A stretch of 23,120 nucleotides of DNA from Gryganskiella cystojenkinii (GCA_015852425.1 JAAAIG010000631.1:1-23120), one strand, 5' to 3'; shown: positions 7,693-18,482, counted from the stretch's first letter. Numbers and translations: made by a program. Notes: a model not told the origin generated them from the letters alone.

Positions 7693-10652
7693 CTACTGCT
7701 CCTTCTCCAACGAATAGGCATTCTGTGCTGCCTGAGCAGCCTGAACAGCCATCTGAGCTCGCTTCAACTTGGAGCAATCGGGCAAATGAAGACCCCTGTA
7801 CTTTGTGATATAGCCACCGCCTTCCTTCTCCGTCACGGTTTTGTTAACCTATAAGATGACGTATTCGCGAAGAAAGCGACGAAAATAAGTCAGTCAGACG
7901 AGCATGCGAAAAAAAACGCACAAAACATAAAACATAAAACATCAGCTTTTGTCGGGGTCCCATATAACATACAGTGCATCCTCCGCCGCTATTGGAGCAT
8001 TTGTAATATATACTCTTGCACTTGGTCTTCTTTTGGATCGTGTTGCCGTTATTCTTCCAAAGGAAATGATCCACATGAGGTAATTCCTCAGTCTCGAAGA
8101 TCTCGTTGACGGGTTGCATCTCACGACGCTTACGCTTCTTCTTTTGATCCGCTGCCGCCGCATCAGCTGATGAAACCGATGAGGATACCACTGTGGAGAC
8201 TGATGAGGGGACTCGACCTGCGGAGGCGGATCGAACTAACGTCACATTCGGAGAGATACTAGGGTTGAATACATTCGAACTCACAACTGTACCAAGGCCC
8301 GCGTGCAGTGTAGAGAGGATTGCCATCGAGTTGTTTGCCGTGGAGGAGGACGATTGAGAGAGCATATTCGACGATCCCGGCTGATGCTGAGGATGATGCT
8401 GCGAGTGATGTGGCTGAAAGGCTTGGTGATGTTGGTGACCAAATGGCCCGCCTCCGTGGCTATGACTATGGCCATGACCGTGCACATGTCCTTGACTTGG
8501 GCCATTACTGCCAGAGAGTCCTGAGGATCCAGAAAGCATATCGGAGAACTCGTGCGTGATAGAGACTTCTTGCGTCCCACCTAAGGTATTGTTCATACCC
8601 AGCGAGGAGCCAGGTCTACTGTTCGCATAGATCTGGCCCATTACCGGATGGTCACTATAGTCCTCATCGTCCGACTCTTCGTCTGCACAAAATAAGAAAA
8701 AAAAGAAGAGTTAAAATATAGAGGAATAAGGGCTGCCACCAAGAAAGATCTCTGATCATGATGTCGTTAGTTTTTTTACCACTGTCATCAAAAGGTCGAT
8801 GAGACGAGGCGCTGAAATTCCTGGGTCGACCCGCGACCAGTCGTTGTTGCTGTTCTGTCGTCCCGATCATATGTGGGTTCTGGGTAAATTGGTTGAGGTG
8901 CGATAGAGAGCTGGTACGCCGAATCTGCTGTTGCTGTTGTTGCTGGTGATGTTGCAGACCAGGTACGGCGCCATGGTAAGAAAACATCTGTTGCGGGTAT
9001 TGACCAAACTGAGGTGGCAACTGTTGATGTGGCTGTTGTTGCTGTAGTTGTTGGTGCAGTGGTGGCAGGAGTGGCTGCGTTTGCATCTGAGGAAGGTTAT
9101 GAAGTTGCTGCTGCTGTGGGAACTGATGCTGGTGTTGAGACTGAAGCTGGTGTTGTTGCTGTTGTTGTTGGTACTGCTGTGCCAATGTCAGCCCAGGAGT
9201 TGACTGAAAAATAGGGTGATGTTGCAGCTGCTGATACTGAGAGTGATCATCCATGGTCGACGGTGGAAGTGGTGCGGCAAGGCCATGGTGCGGTCCTTCT
9301 GTCAGTGGCATCATAGACAAGCCAGAGAGCTGCTGCATCGACACGCCATTGGATCCACTCGGCATCGAGGACATGGACTGGGATCGTAAATGACCGTGAA
9401 CTTCGCGCGCAAACGTAACCGATCGCTTACGAGACAGCCCTGGGTGGTGATCCCCTTGACCAGTAGCTGCGTTTGGACCGACCGTAGAGGATGATGAGCC
9501 TCCCCCGTTAGGTGTTGCTCCTGCACTACCCGCGCTGACGCCAGATCCAGCCGTCCCTGGTGTCCGCTGATCCAACCCTTCGTCGTCATCCTCCATATAG
9601 CGCTTGGCGGATGAATTCAAACCCATACTTGTCAGCAGGACGCTACTACCACCGACACCACTGGTGTTGCTCTGGTTGCTCCCAACAACTGTACTGATGC
9701 CATTTGTGGGCGAGCACGCTGTTGTTGCTGTAATGGACGGAGTTATTGCTGCGGCTGTTACTGCTGAGGTACCTGTAGTAGCCCCAGCGCCTGTCCCTGC
9801 TTCTGCACCATGAGTGGTTGGCGTACCATTAGAATTCAGCACGCCATCATACCCAGTCAAGAGGGCCATGCCATGATTCTCCCCACGCATCATCAGATCC
9901 ATCATCTTGAATCGAGCTTCCTCTGCTCTTCGACGATCCTCTTCAGTCTTGGACGCAATGATCATCTTGAGCAACTCTGGTTGTCCCGCATACATGGCCA
10001 GTATCGCATCTAAGTCCGCTGTCAGCGGTGGGGTCGTTGGAAGGACCGAGGTTGATCCTGCGGTGGTGTTGTTGGACGACAGCTGGGAAGTGGACTGAAT
10101 CGGCGAGGCCAACATGGAAGAGGAAGAGGAGGAGCTGTGATGATGATGATGATAGTTGGTCAGGATGTCCGTGTTAATAGGTGGGAGGCCATTACTCGGG
10201 TGGTTTGGGTTATTGTTATTGTTACTGCTCAGATGGTGCTGTTGTTGGTGAAAATGTTGTTGTTGATGGTGGTTTGCGACTGACAAGGCAGGGGTATTGT
10301 TGATCCCACCGCTTAGGCTCACATTGATGGACGAGGGCGACGATCCAGACGGAGAAGCAGAAGAGCGCAGGGACTGCAGGGCCGAAAGTTGTTGAGCGGA
10401 GGGTGAGCCATTACCCTGTTGACAACTGTTTGCTCCACTGCTGTTGAGATGGTGTTCCAGGGCCTCATAACGAAGTCCATGCATATGAATAGTGGCCGCG
10501 GCTGCTTGAGAGCCTGGGGAGGTCATCTGAGAGGGGGGTCCAGATGTGACCGGGAGCGATGACGATGACGAGACGGAAGAGGACTGGTAAGTCATATTTC
10601 CATAAGGAGAAGAGGCTGCAGAGGAAGGTGAGGAAGAATGGGCGTGGTTCAT
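7693..10652 (-). CDS. WRKY-like (WRKY-GCM1 superfamily) zinc-finger transcription factor
   Basis: Minus-strand exons 10652-8780, 8682-7973 and 7848-7693; introns of 97 and 124 bp (donors GTAAAA and GTATGT, acceptors GCAG and ATAG), total 2739 nt and 912 aa. Both junctions keep frame, and the second falls inside the zinc finger, joining GGGCT to VNKTV. The C-terminal domain (about 829-886) aligns by eye with plant WRKY domains: DHFLWKNNGNT replaces DGYRWRKYGQK, then SIYYKC, GC, YITKYRGLH and a final Cys. Predicted zinc ligands are C853, C860, H882 and C886 (C-x6-C-x21-H-x3-C). A KKKRKRR nuclear signal lies at about 805-811. The rest is low-complexity: Ser/Asn/Gly tracts, poly-Gln (about 490-605), and a His-rich stretch (about 690-725, 14 His). 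One ordered island at about 212-256 (ILAMYAGQPELLKMIIASKT plus a charged helix) may be a dimerisation or cofactor site. It should bind DNA in the nucleus; targets unknown. Confidence 0.8.
7849..7972 (-). other. Intron 2 of the WRKY-like gene (inside the zinc finger)
   Basis: Donor GTATGT after the second predicted zinc-binding cysteine, acceptor ATAG before VNKTV; phase 0. Read-through would truncate the finger before its His and last Cys ligands. Confidence 0.8.
8683..8779 (-). other. Intron 1 of the WRKY-like gene
   Basis: Donor GTAAAA and acceptor TTTTGTGCAG on the minus strand; phase 1. Splicing joins FDDS to an acidic DEESDDEDYSD segment. Confidence 0.8.
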
Positions 10653-11448
10653 CGTTCTTGGAGCTTGTTTTTTTATCCTTTTCGGTGGACGCGTCTTTGC
10701 TGATATCTGGTGATCTTTTCGTCTTTATTTTTTCTGGTTCCTGAAAGTCTCCTTGTTGTTTGTCCGCGGAGAGTACGGGTCTTTTTCTTGTTTGGTAACT
10801 CCAACTGGTAGGGATAAACCCGGCAAACGACGTCCTTTTTCGCGGGAACAGAGGGCGTGTTGTTCTCTGAGGTGCTGTGCTGTTGTTATTGTTGTTGTTT
10901 ATCTTGTTGGTCGCTGCAGCGTGGGGGCGGGTTGTTGTCTTTGGAGCGTCGTCTGGATAGAGACAAGGGGAGCAGAACAAAAGGGAAAGGCTAAGGAAGG
11001 TAAGGTAGCGAAGCGCGTCAGGATTCGATAGTTCAAAAAAACGTAAAATATAAGAGCACGGGTACGAAGAGAGGAGGGGAAGGGTGGGAAAGGAAAAAGG
11101 GAGGCAGGGTTCAACGAATGTGGGAAGAAGGAAAGGAAGCGCTCATTGAACAATGGAGGAGATTGGATTAGTGATCAGAAAACCAAGAAATAAAAATAAA
11201 AAATAAAAAAGTCGAGTGAGTAAAAATAAAGAAGCACAAAAGGGTACCAATGGTGACGAGAGAATGGATGCGAGGAAACAAAAGACTGGGGAAGTGAAAA
11301 GGGGAGGAGGAATGAAAACAAAACAAAACAAAAAACAAGGCAGAGGTTTAAAAAAAAAAATCTTTTTTTACCTTGTGGCGTGGGTGTGAGGACATGGGGC
11401 ACAGCATGTGCATGGTTTTGGGCAGCATGCATTCGGAGGTTGGGTTTC
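10653..11448 (-). other. Long leader of the WRKY-like gene with a probable intron and uORF
   Basis: On the minus strand, a donor at 11371 (CACAAG then GTAAAA) and a strong acceptor at 10953 (CCCCTTGTCTCTATCCAG) define a likely 419-bp leader intron. Splicing it joins an ATG-opened frame starting near 11448 to an open frame that runs past the main ATG at 10652 to 10465, in a different frame from the factor. It could be a translated uORF that dampens expression, or a sign that the N-terminus is longer through another splice I cannot see. The true transcription start is not evident. Confidence 0.35.
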
Positions 11449-13320
11449 AGGTCCATGGGCCTACTTTTGTATGTGTCTTGTCTTGCCTGTTTGCTCTGCA
11501 AAAGAGACCAGTGGAGAAGGAAAATTTTTTCTCTCTCACTGACAAACTCAAAAAAAAAAACACACGAAACAAAAGAAGGCGGCTCTTTCTTTCCAACGAT
11601 GGGTACCTCAGGACAGGAAAAAAGGAAGGGAGCGCATGCTTCCATGCATGCTGTTGTTCATTGTCTTGTTTTTGGTCGACCACGGCCAATGATCCCCATT
11701 CCTTTCCCTCCATTCAAGTCACTTCTTTTGTTCCACAACTCTCTCCGCAACGGTCGCTTGCCGAACGTTTAGAGCATGCAATAGATAAAGAGGAAAAAAA
11801 GCACAGGCCAGATGACCCAGCTTCTCTGTCCTCCTTTTTCTTCTCTGCACCTGCATTGATATCCTCACCATTTTGTTCATTTTTCTCTCCACTCTTCTGG
11901 TTGTTTTCATTCTCCTTCTGGATGACCCGTCTGTTTAACCCCCTGCCCATCATTCACTCTGCATCGTTTTTTTCGGATCACAGCAACGGTCTTCATCTCT
12001 TTTTCAAAACGAGAAAGAATAAAGAAAAGAAGAATAACAAAAGTAGAGCAAAGAAGGAAGATCATGATTCGCTATCATCACCTTGCCCCTCGAATATCGA
12101 CAGCTCCTTCTCTTTGTTAGAAGTCTGACGATTGTCTTCATAACATGCTTCGATTCCAATTCTCGTTGACCGTTTTTCACAGTTACTGCTCGTCGGCCAA
12201 TAAAAATTCCACCCCTTTTGCTTTTAGTGGTTTCCTTTTTGGTGCATCAAAAAAAAATTGAACAGCAACTAAGCGCGAACGCTGATCCAATGGTGAAGGG
12301 GTTCGTCTTGGACCCTCAGCCTTTGTTTCGTCCTCCAAATGAGACTGACATGATCGATAAAAGGATAGCCCTTCGCGATTCACTTTTTTCCCTCCTTTTT
12401 TTCAAGCTTGATTTTTGAAGAGTTGCATGAAAGGCGCCAGTTGTTCGTGATGACATTTTTTTTTTTTTTTTGTCATCCCATGTGTCATCCCAACTTTGCC
12501 TCTCCCAACAACATACAACAACAACAACACCACAACAACAACCGCTTCGCCGATCGACCCTTATGGCCACAATCACAGAGGAGGAAGACGGAAGCACAGT
12601 TTTTTGCATGATCGGAGTCGATATTTCTTTGCCACATCTTTTTTTTTTTTTTTTTTTTGCCCAACAACATTCATGCAAGATAGATCCTCAGTCTTCCCCC
12701 TTCATTTTAATATTGTTCCTGGAAACAGGTAATAGTTCTGGCTGGTTACTTGCATCGCACAGTATCGGACATCCTGGGATCTCAGAGAAAGAAATAGGTA
12801 GATGGCGTGTGAGGAAGAGATTAAGAGAAAGAGACAAACAGAATTTTCAGGGCATGTGGTTTTTTTTGGTAAGCAAAAAGTTGGTGGCGCAATATCAAAA
12901 AGTCTCTCCCCCTGAATTTCTTTGAAAGCAGAAACTGAAGCAAGAACACACGAAGTTGTTCGGTACATGTACGGTGCAAGGTAAAAAAAGCAATGCAGGG
13001 GATTTCAAAGAAACAGAAACAACTTGCACCATGCAAGTTCGGGTCTTTTTGGAGTCTTGAGAAAATAAAAGCCTTACTGTGCGTCTTTTTCTTTGAATTT
13101 TTTAGGGTCCTCAATCGATTAAGGGGTGTAGTTCGACCTGGAGTACTCTTGCAAACAAAAGCACAAGATCGCACATGCATTCATGCAACATAAACGGAAC
13201 ACACGGTCCTTTTTGTGCCACGTTTTCTTTGTTTTGTTTGTTTCTTCTCTGGCTGATTCATCGCTCTTTCCGACCACTCCTCTAGCCCCTGCCACCTTTT
13301 CCATGCAATCATAGCGCTTC
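11449..13320. other. Large non-coding region
   Basis: No gene I can support in about 1.9 kb. It contains long pyrimidine/purine-biased stretches, a T-run near 12456-12470, a (CAA)n microsatellite near 12512-12542 and a run of 20 T at 12639-12658. A 251-codon plus ORF (11373-12128) starts at TTG and is rich in Phe/Ser/Lys from biased sequence, so it is not called. CT-rich sequence at about 13220-13300 precedes ATG 13321 and may be the old leader of the relic there. Confidence 0.5.
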
Positions 13321-14106
13321 ATGTCATCCGAAAAGAGTGCAGCACCAACGCCAGTAGGCATTGACCCTGACCTAACAACAGCCCAACGCCAACAGTAGCA
13401 GGATCGACAAGGTCAGTAACAGCGTTATTGCCCGAGTACCAGCAGTCACCGATGCTTTGAAGCAACATAACTCTTTCAACAGATCTGCAAGGGCACTTAA
13501 TTCGCGGGAGCTTGTTATTGAACTCAAGGGGGGATGAACAATATCTCGGTGATGACTGAGACGAGACTAAAAACGAATTGATTGTAAGTTGTCTGTGCTC
13601 TTCATCTCGGCTGGAAATGTTTAAACATCTCGCCGATCCTTTATATCCGCTACGTCGATCCCCGGTCCAGGACTCTAAGTATCCATGACTTATTGCCCTA
13701 CCCTCGACACCCTCTGGATTTGTTCGCGAAACCGGTTTCATAAAGTAAAAGTGAAAGGGAACGACGATCAAGACCTTTCTTTTCACTCCCGCCTCCGAAT
13801 CTCACCCTGGTTCATGGCAGTGGGTCTCTCCACCTGTGCGAGCGCCACTAATCGCTCGCCACAACGGTGGACGTTTCGAAAACTTGTTCTCATGCATGGA
13901 CTGAGACGACTATCACGTCCTTACTAAGGTATCTCTCAATGGAGCCTGTTCGTGCCTCATGCCACGGTGTCCGATCAAACTCAACATGATCTTCATTATG
14001 CACTCACGACCACGGTGGACGAGATCGAGACACTGGCGGCACTGGAGGATATGGGTTTGAGATTGATTGCAGGTCTTTACTCTAGGTTGAGGTCCTGCAA
14101 TGGATA
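13321..14106 (+). pseudogene. Decayed protein-coding relic of unknown family
   Basis: ATG 13321, preceded by a CT-rich leader-like stretch, opens 25 codons ending at TAG 13396. Protein-like text then continues in the next frame (about 13370-13532, containing SRIDKVSNSVIARVPAVTDA and RALNSRELVIELKG). It shifts again at a run of six G (13528-13533) into DEQYLGDD, crosses a TGA and runs on to about 13690. Later fragments are seen around 13860-14106, the last one (DEIETLAALEDMGLRLIAG) ending at TAA near 14104. The breaks need several indels and stops, so it cannot be one intact gene without an implausible intron set. I do not recognise the ancestor. Confidence 0.35.
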
Positions 14107-14388
14107 AAATTAATTTTCCTAGGCTCAAGACCCTGAGACGACAGGGTCGAGGGTCTATGAGGAATCGATCAAGAAATGGGGTTGTCAAAAACTGGCGCGA
14201 AATCAAACATTGTTACTTCGAAATTGAGCTTTCGTTCTAAACACACATGTGAATAATCCTCTATTAAAACTGAAATGAAGGGGTGATATATTTTCTATGC
14301 GTATGGTGTATATGAGATTGGATGGAGTGGGGATGGGTGTAGGAAGATCTATTATGTATTTTCTTTGTAGTAGTGGCCCTCCATGGCT
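14107..14388. other. 3' flank of the thioesterase-like gene
   Basis: A short inverted repeat (7-bp arms, 6-nt loop) lies at 14129-14148. The rest is AT-rich and without a gene; it likely includes the 3' UTR of the minus-strand thioesterase-like gene. Confidence 0.4.
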
Positions 14389-15573
14389 TTACAAGGACGC
14401 TTGCAACTTGGGGACATCCTCACGGACAATTGCTCTGCAGAGCGAGACGACTTGTTCCTGACCATGATCATCGATCGCACAGATCTCGAACCGGACAACA
14501 TCAAATTCATTCCGGATCCGCTCAGGCTCGACCCAGGTCCAGACATAGACCCCGGGTTTCACCTTCAACTCGCGTTCGTATCCCGTGAACAACTCCACCA
14601 CATCCGCCTTTTTGTAAAAAGCGGATCCTGCAGGGACAGCGATCTCGGTTGTGGGTACCAGGGACGACAACGACGGCGTCGAAGACGAGGACAAAGTCGA
14701 GGAAGGAGTAACGATGGTGGGCAGATCGACTGTGGTCCGTTGAGCACCCGATCCGTTTGCATAATAACCAGTACGGAGACCGAACGTGAGCACATCATGA
14801 ATCAAGGATACATATCTAGAATTCGTGACATGTCCCAACTCATCCTCATCCGATTTGCGAAGATGAATCTGAACCCTGTAAGCGTTTCCTGGACGGACCG
14901 ACCCCACAGATCTCTTCTCGGGTGCTTCAGGTCTCAAAAAGGTGACGGTTGAGGGTGCAACCAGGTGCTTTGCAAGTTCCCCTTGGAAGATACCTGGGGT
15001 CGGTCTAAAGAATCGGAATCCTGCCTCGCTTGTTTGCCATTTTATAAAAACGACACCTCCCTCAGCACTGGCAAAGACTCGTTCGGGTTCCTCGCCTTGG
15101 ATCGGTGTCGCATAAAGATGATCCTCGTCCCGGTTGTTGAAATCTCGGTTCGCCTGGGATTTGGGGACAGTCAAGAACCGATGTGAAAACTTGACCGAGG
15201 TGTTTCCGATTGCTGTAAACCTGGTCTCAACTCTGATCAATTGACCGAACCAGGGGCGGACCCTCACCCTGTGAGGGTCCCGGTGGTCGGGGAAATGACA
15301 GTGAGACTCTGCGAAATGTTGATCGAGTTTGACGTTGGCATAACGCACGACACGGTTCTGTTCTACACAATGAGGGAAGACATTGAGGAGTTGTTTGATA
15401 TGGGCGTCCCGGGCATCGTCGACGAGGAGAAAGAGAGATTCGATATGACGGCATTCGGTTGTGGATTCGATCCAGCGCAAGCTTGTTGAGGGTTGAGAAA
15501 AGACAATGTCGACTCGACCGGTCGCCTCGGCGAAGAGACTTGACGAGGAAGAAGTGAAGATGTCTGCGGACAT
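14389..15573 (-). CDS. Double-hotdog thioesterase-like protein
   Basis: A single uninterrupted 394-codon ORF. The ATG at 15573 has A at -3 and a pyrimidine-rich leader (on the minus strand). The second half (about residues 231-375) contains RKSDEDELGHVTNSRYVSLI, a close match to the 4HBT acyl-CoA thioesterase signature (SDxDxxGHVNNxxY), followed by the long helix and strands typical of a hotdog fold. The first half (about 15-165) looks like a diverged partner hotdog (LFLLVDDARDAHIKQLL; WFGQLIRVETRFTAIGNTSVKF), as in proteins where two hotdogs fuse into one pseudo-dimer. It probably hydrolyses acyl thioesters; the acyl chain and compartment cannot be told. There is no clear targeting peptide and the C-terminus is not a canonical PTS1. 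A Ser/Thr/Pro insert sits at about 290-315. There are no neighbouring lipid genes. Confidence 0.75.
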   Translation of the reverse strand: MSADIFTSSSSSLFAEATGRVDIVFSQPSTSLRWIESTTECRHIESLFLLVDDARDAHIKQLLNVFPHCVEQNRVVRYANVKLDQHFAESHCHFPDHRDPHRVRVRPWFGQLIRVETRFTAIGNTSVKFSHRFLTVPKSQANRDFNNRDEDHLYATPIQGEEPERVFASAEGGVVFIKWQTSEAGFRFFRPTPGIFQGELAKHLVAPSTVTFLRPEAPEKRSVGSVRPGNAYRVQIHLRKSDEDELGHVTNSRYVSLIHDVLTFGLRTGYYANGSGAQRTTVDLPTIVTPSSTLSSSSTPSLSSLVPTTEIAVPAGSAFYKKADVVELFTGYERELKVKPGVYVWTWVEPERIRNEFDVVRFEICAIDDHGQEQVVSLCRAIVREDVPKLQASL

Positions 15574-18476
15574 TGTGTTCTTGTGAGAGAGAATGATGAG
15601 AACGGAAGGGGGAATGAGAAATGTGGGGCGGAAAGTGTGAAGAGAGGAAAAATATTTGAATGAAAGAAAAAGAGTGGAGAGGTTGGAGGAGAGGAGAGGA
15701 GAATAATGAATGAGTGTTACTTAGTGGACGGGAAAGAAATGGAAAGAAATGGGTGTGGTTGCGCTCGGGTCGGGTTTCTGCCACTTCTCAGTTTCTGCAC
15801 CTGAAAACGTTTTTTTTATTTTTATCGCAGTGATCGGCGTGGTTGCTGAGTTGCTATGTCCTTGCCACGTGATGTACACCCGGGAAAATGCGGCAATTCT
15901 GTTCTTGCTGCCGTCATAAACTCCTATTGGCTTTTGACTTTGACGGACATTCCTCGGTCTTCATTTCTGAACGGTGTGTCCAAGCTTTTTGGGGTGACAC
16001 TTTTTCACTTTTTTTATTTTTTCTTGTGTACTGTAGAGGATGGAAAAAAGAAGCCAGGAACAACTTGACTGCCGAGATGGTTTGCGGGGAATGGATTCAC
16101 TCACGCCTTTCTTTCTGTAACAAACATTTTTGTTGTGTCGCCAAAGTGAACATCTTTCTTAGCAAACGTTTGATCAACGCGGCTGGAGATGGCTTCGGAG
16201 GCATCTTTTCAAGCACAGTGCCGTACTCACTTCATGTTCCTTCCGTACTTCACAAAATATGAACTGCAAGACGTAAAAAAAACCACCGGTGACTGTACTG
16301 TACATTGGTTCGTCAGTCTCTGCCGTTAACTCATGTAACTCATGCTGTTAAGATAGTTTCAGTCTTTTCTCGCTGCTTGCCCTAGGCTTCTCTTTTTAAG
16401 ATTTCCCGTTTTATGCGGTTTAACGCCTCGGAGGTTTTCTTGGGATCTTGAGATCGGAGAAAAGACCAGAACTCCACAAGCATGCGAGTAAGGGCACCCC
16501 GTATTACAAATATCGTTCCACTTGCCTCTATTCGTACTCTTAATGCTGTAATTCATTAGAAAGCAATGGTTTTTAGGTAAGGTGATGAGATTGGCGGGTT
16601 GACCAGAGAGTCGGAGTCGTAATATTCTTTCAAAGATTGAGATGAGAAGAGCAGCTCTTGTTGTCTCGCGTCAATGGTGGGCCAAGGGCCGATTTGCGTT
16701 CGAAAAGAAGATGAGGTGATTTTATTTTTGGCCTCAACTGTTCCAAAGATACATGGATGCAGAGTGTGGAGGCGGCGAAGAATATACTTTTTGTTACCAA
16801 AGATCCCGTTCTGGGGCCCTTATTATCCTGAACAGACAATCACAGTTGTCGGTGATATGGGACTGGACAGAGAATCCCCTGCCCACTCACACTTTTGAAC
16901 AACGAACGAACCCCATTTTTTTAATCACCGAGTTGTCGCTCATTCTTCTCCGTCATTGCGTGAATTGGTCATGGCACAGCGTGGCAAAAAAAAAGGGCTT
17001 TCGAGACTCTCGGACAAACTCAAAAAAAAAAAAGCTCAAGAGATCCCACCACATCTCTTTCTTCTTTGCCATCCCTTCAACCTCTTTTGCCTTCGCCCTC
17101 ATCTTTGTTTACTTTACCATCATTTATCTTTCTCTTGTTTGTGTTTGGGAGAGCTCTTTTTACAGAGGAAAGAGTCGACACCCTGTTTGGGATGGAACCT
17201 CTCCTGACGTTCCCTTTCTCCCATCTTTTTTCATTTCTCAAGTTTACTGTCCTGTGTCTACTGTGGAGGAAGTTAACGCCAGTTTTGAGAGAGAGAAAGA
17301 GGGGCTGTTATACCGCGCTTGATCACACGGCTTTGGGGGCATGGTCCAGTTGCAGAGCTTTTTTGTGTTTGCGCCCTTTTTCCTATTGCAATTCCTGCAA
17401 CAGACCATTCATTGCCCCCAAAATTCAACCAAGGGATCTCCTCCCTCTTTGTGTTCCCACCCGAGAGTCTATTTTCTGCCTTGCATAAGTTGCATTCAAA
17501 AAGAGTGGCTACCAAATAACAATAATAATTGGCGATTGGTCCGCTTGCAGGCTCAAAGGAGCAATTACGATTCTCTGCCCCCCTTTCTTTCTTTAATGAA
17601 GACGCGAGTGTTCGACCTTTCCACCTGTCGTTTCTTGACCTGGGTTTGGGGTTACAGATTGTCGCCTTTGTTCGCAACAGTGGCGTTTTCTTCGAGAAAA
17701 TATTGTTAGACTTGGACGCTCTGTTTTCAAGGAGAACAATTCAACCACGAAAGCGCGTCGAGAAAACGTGGTCGATTTATTTTTTTCGGTCTTGGCAACA
17801 CAGGCACACAGCATGGCCTGGCCATAGGATCAACTGAACAAACAACAAACAAGCACAAAGTGTAATTTTTTGGTAAGAGAAGTGACTGCCAAATGACGCG
17901 CGAAAAGGAAGGGAGTCTTGAAGGAAAACAGATTTCGATTTTTGATTGGCCAGAACACACGCCATCCTCTCGAGATCTCCACTGGACAAACAAAACTGCA
18001 CTTCGACGCCTGGCCCACGACGGCGGTGCGCTTTTTTTTCTCTGAGTCCTTGGGTTGTCAAGGAGACGGGTGACAGGGGGGTCAAGGCTGCGGTCTGGAC
18101 TTTGGTCTCTCTTGCTCCAAGTCGTCGTTCAACTTGTCGAAGAAAAAAACCAGGGGACAGGTCAAAAAAACGGTTCTCGTGTCGTACCGACCTTGTCGCT
18201 GTCATTCAAATCGAAACTGCCGCAACGAGAATAAAAAGAGAAGGAGACCATCTGTCATCTACTCCAAGGGAGATAAAAGGGGCTACAAGAGACAGTAACC
18301 TGTAGGGGGAGAGGGAGAACGAGTGCAAGCCGCGGATTGTTTTCCGTGGGGTTGTCACACGGAGAGACCAAGAAGAGAGCGATGGCTCTTGCTTTATATT
18401 TTTGGACTGGGTCCACAGCATTGTTCGGAGACTGGAGAGCAAAGGCGGTCTGGGCCTCCGGACAAGATGGGCTGTC
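15574..18476. other. Large divergent intergenic region between the thioesterase-like and GATA genes
   Basis: About 2.9 kb without a gene I can support. It holds an E-box (CACGTG) at 15866-15871, 293 bp upstream of the thioesterase start, and an AGATAA GATA-factor-type site at 18271-18276, about 200 bp before the GATA gene TATA box. Small ORFs (15856-16068, 16753-17322) lack domains and supporting leaders. Size and position suggest a complex promoter for the GATA gene. Confidence 0.5.
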
Positions 18477-18482
18477 TATAAA
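18477..18482 (+). promoter_or_regulatory. TATA box of the GATA-factor gene
   Basis: TATAAA followed by a strongly pyrimidine-rich leader from about 18515 onward, which would put the transcription start near 18505-18515. Confidence 0.55.

Noticed and set aside
9014..9214. Plus-strand ORF rich in Val/Ala opposite the WRKY-like gene
   Set aside because: It is the antisense of the poly-Gln coding repeats and has no independent support.
11373..12128. 251-codon plus-strand ORF
   Set aside because: It opens at TTG, is rich in Phe/Ser/Lys from biased pyrimidine and purine runs, has no domain and lies in the probable leader and promoter area of the minus-strand WRKY-like gene.
13319..13786. 155-codon minus-strand ORF
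   Set aside because: It is antisense to the plus-strand relic, which explains its openness better; no domain seen.
14129..14148. 7-bp inverted repeat as a terminator
   Set aside because: Too short and common for this scale, and eukaryotic genes do not end at such hairpins; listed only as flank content.
15856..16068. 70-codon plus ORF starting at an ATG next to an E-box
   Set aside because: Short, no family, Phe-rich end from T-runs, and it sits in the divergent promoter of the thioesterase-like gene.
16753..17322. 189-codon plus-strand ORF with an ATG and a hydrophobic segment
   Set aside because: No recognisable domain, no leader or TATA support, and the hydrophobic part comes from T-rich sequence; more likely chance in a long promoter region.
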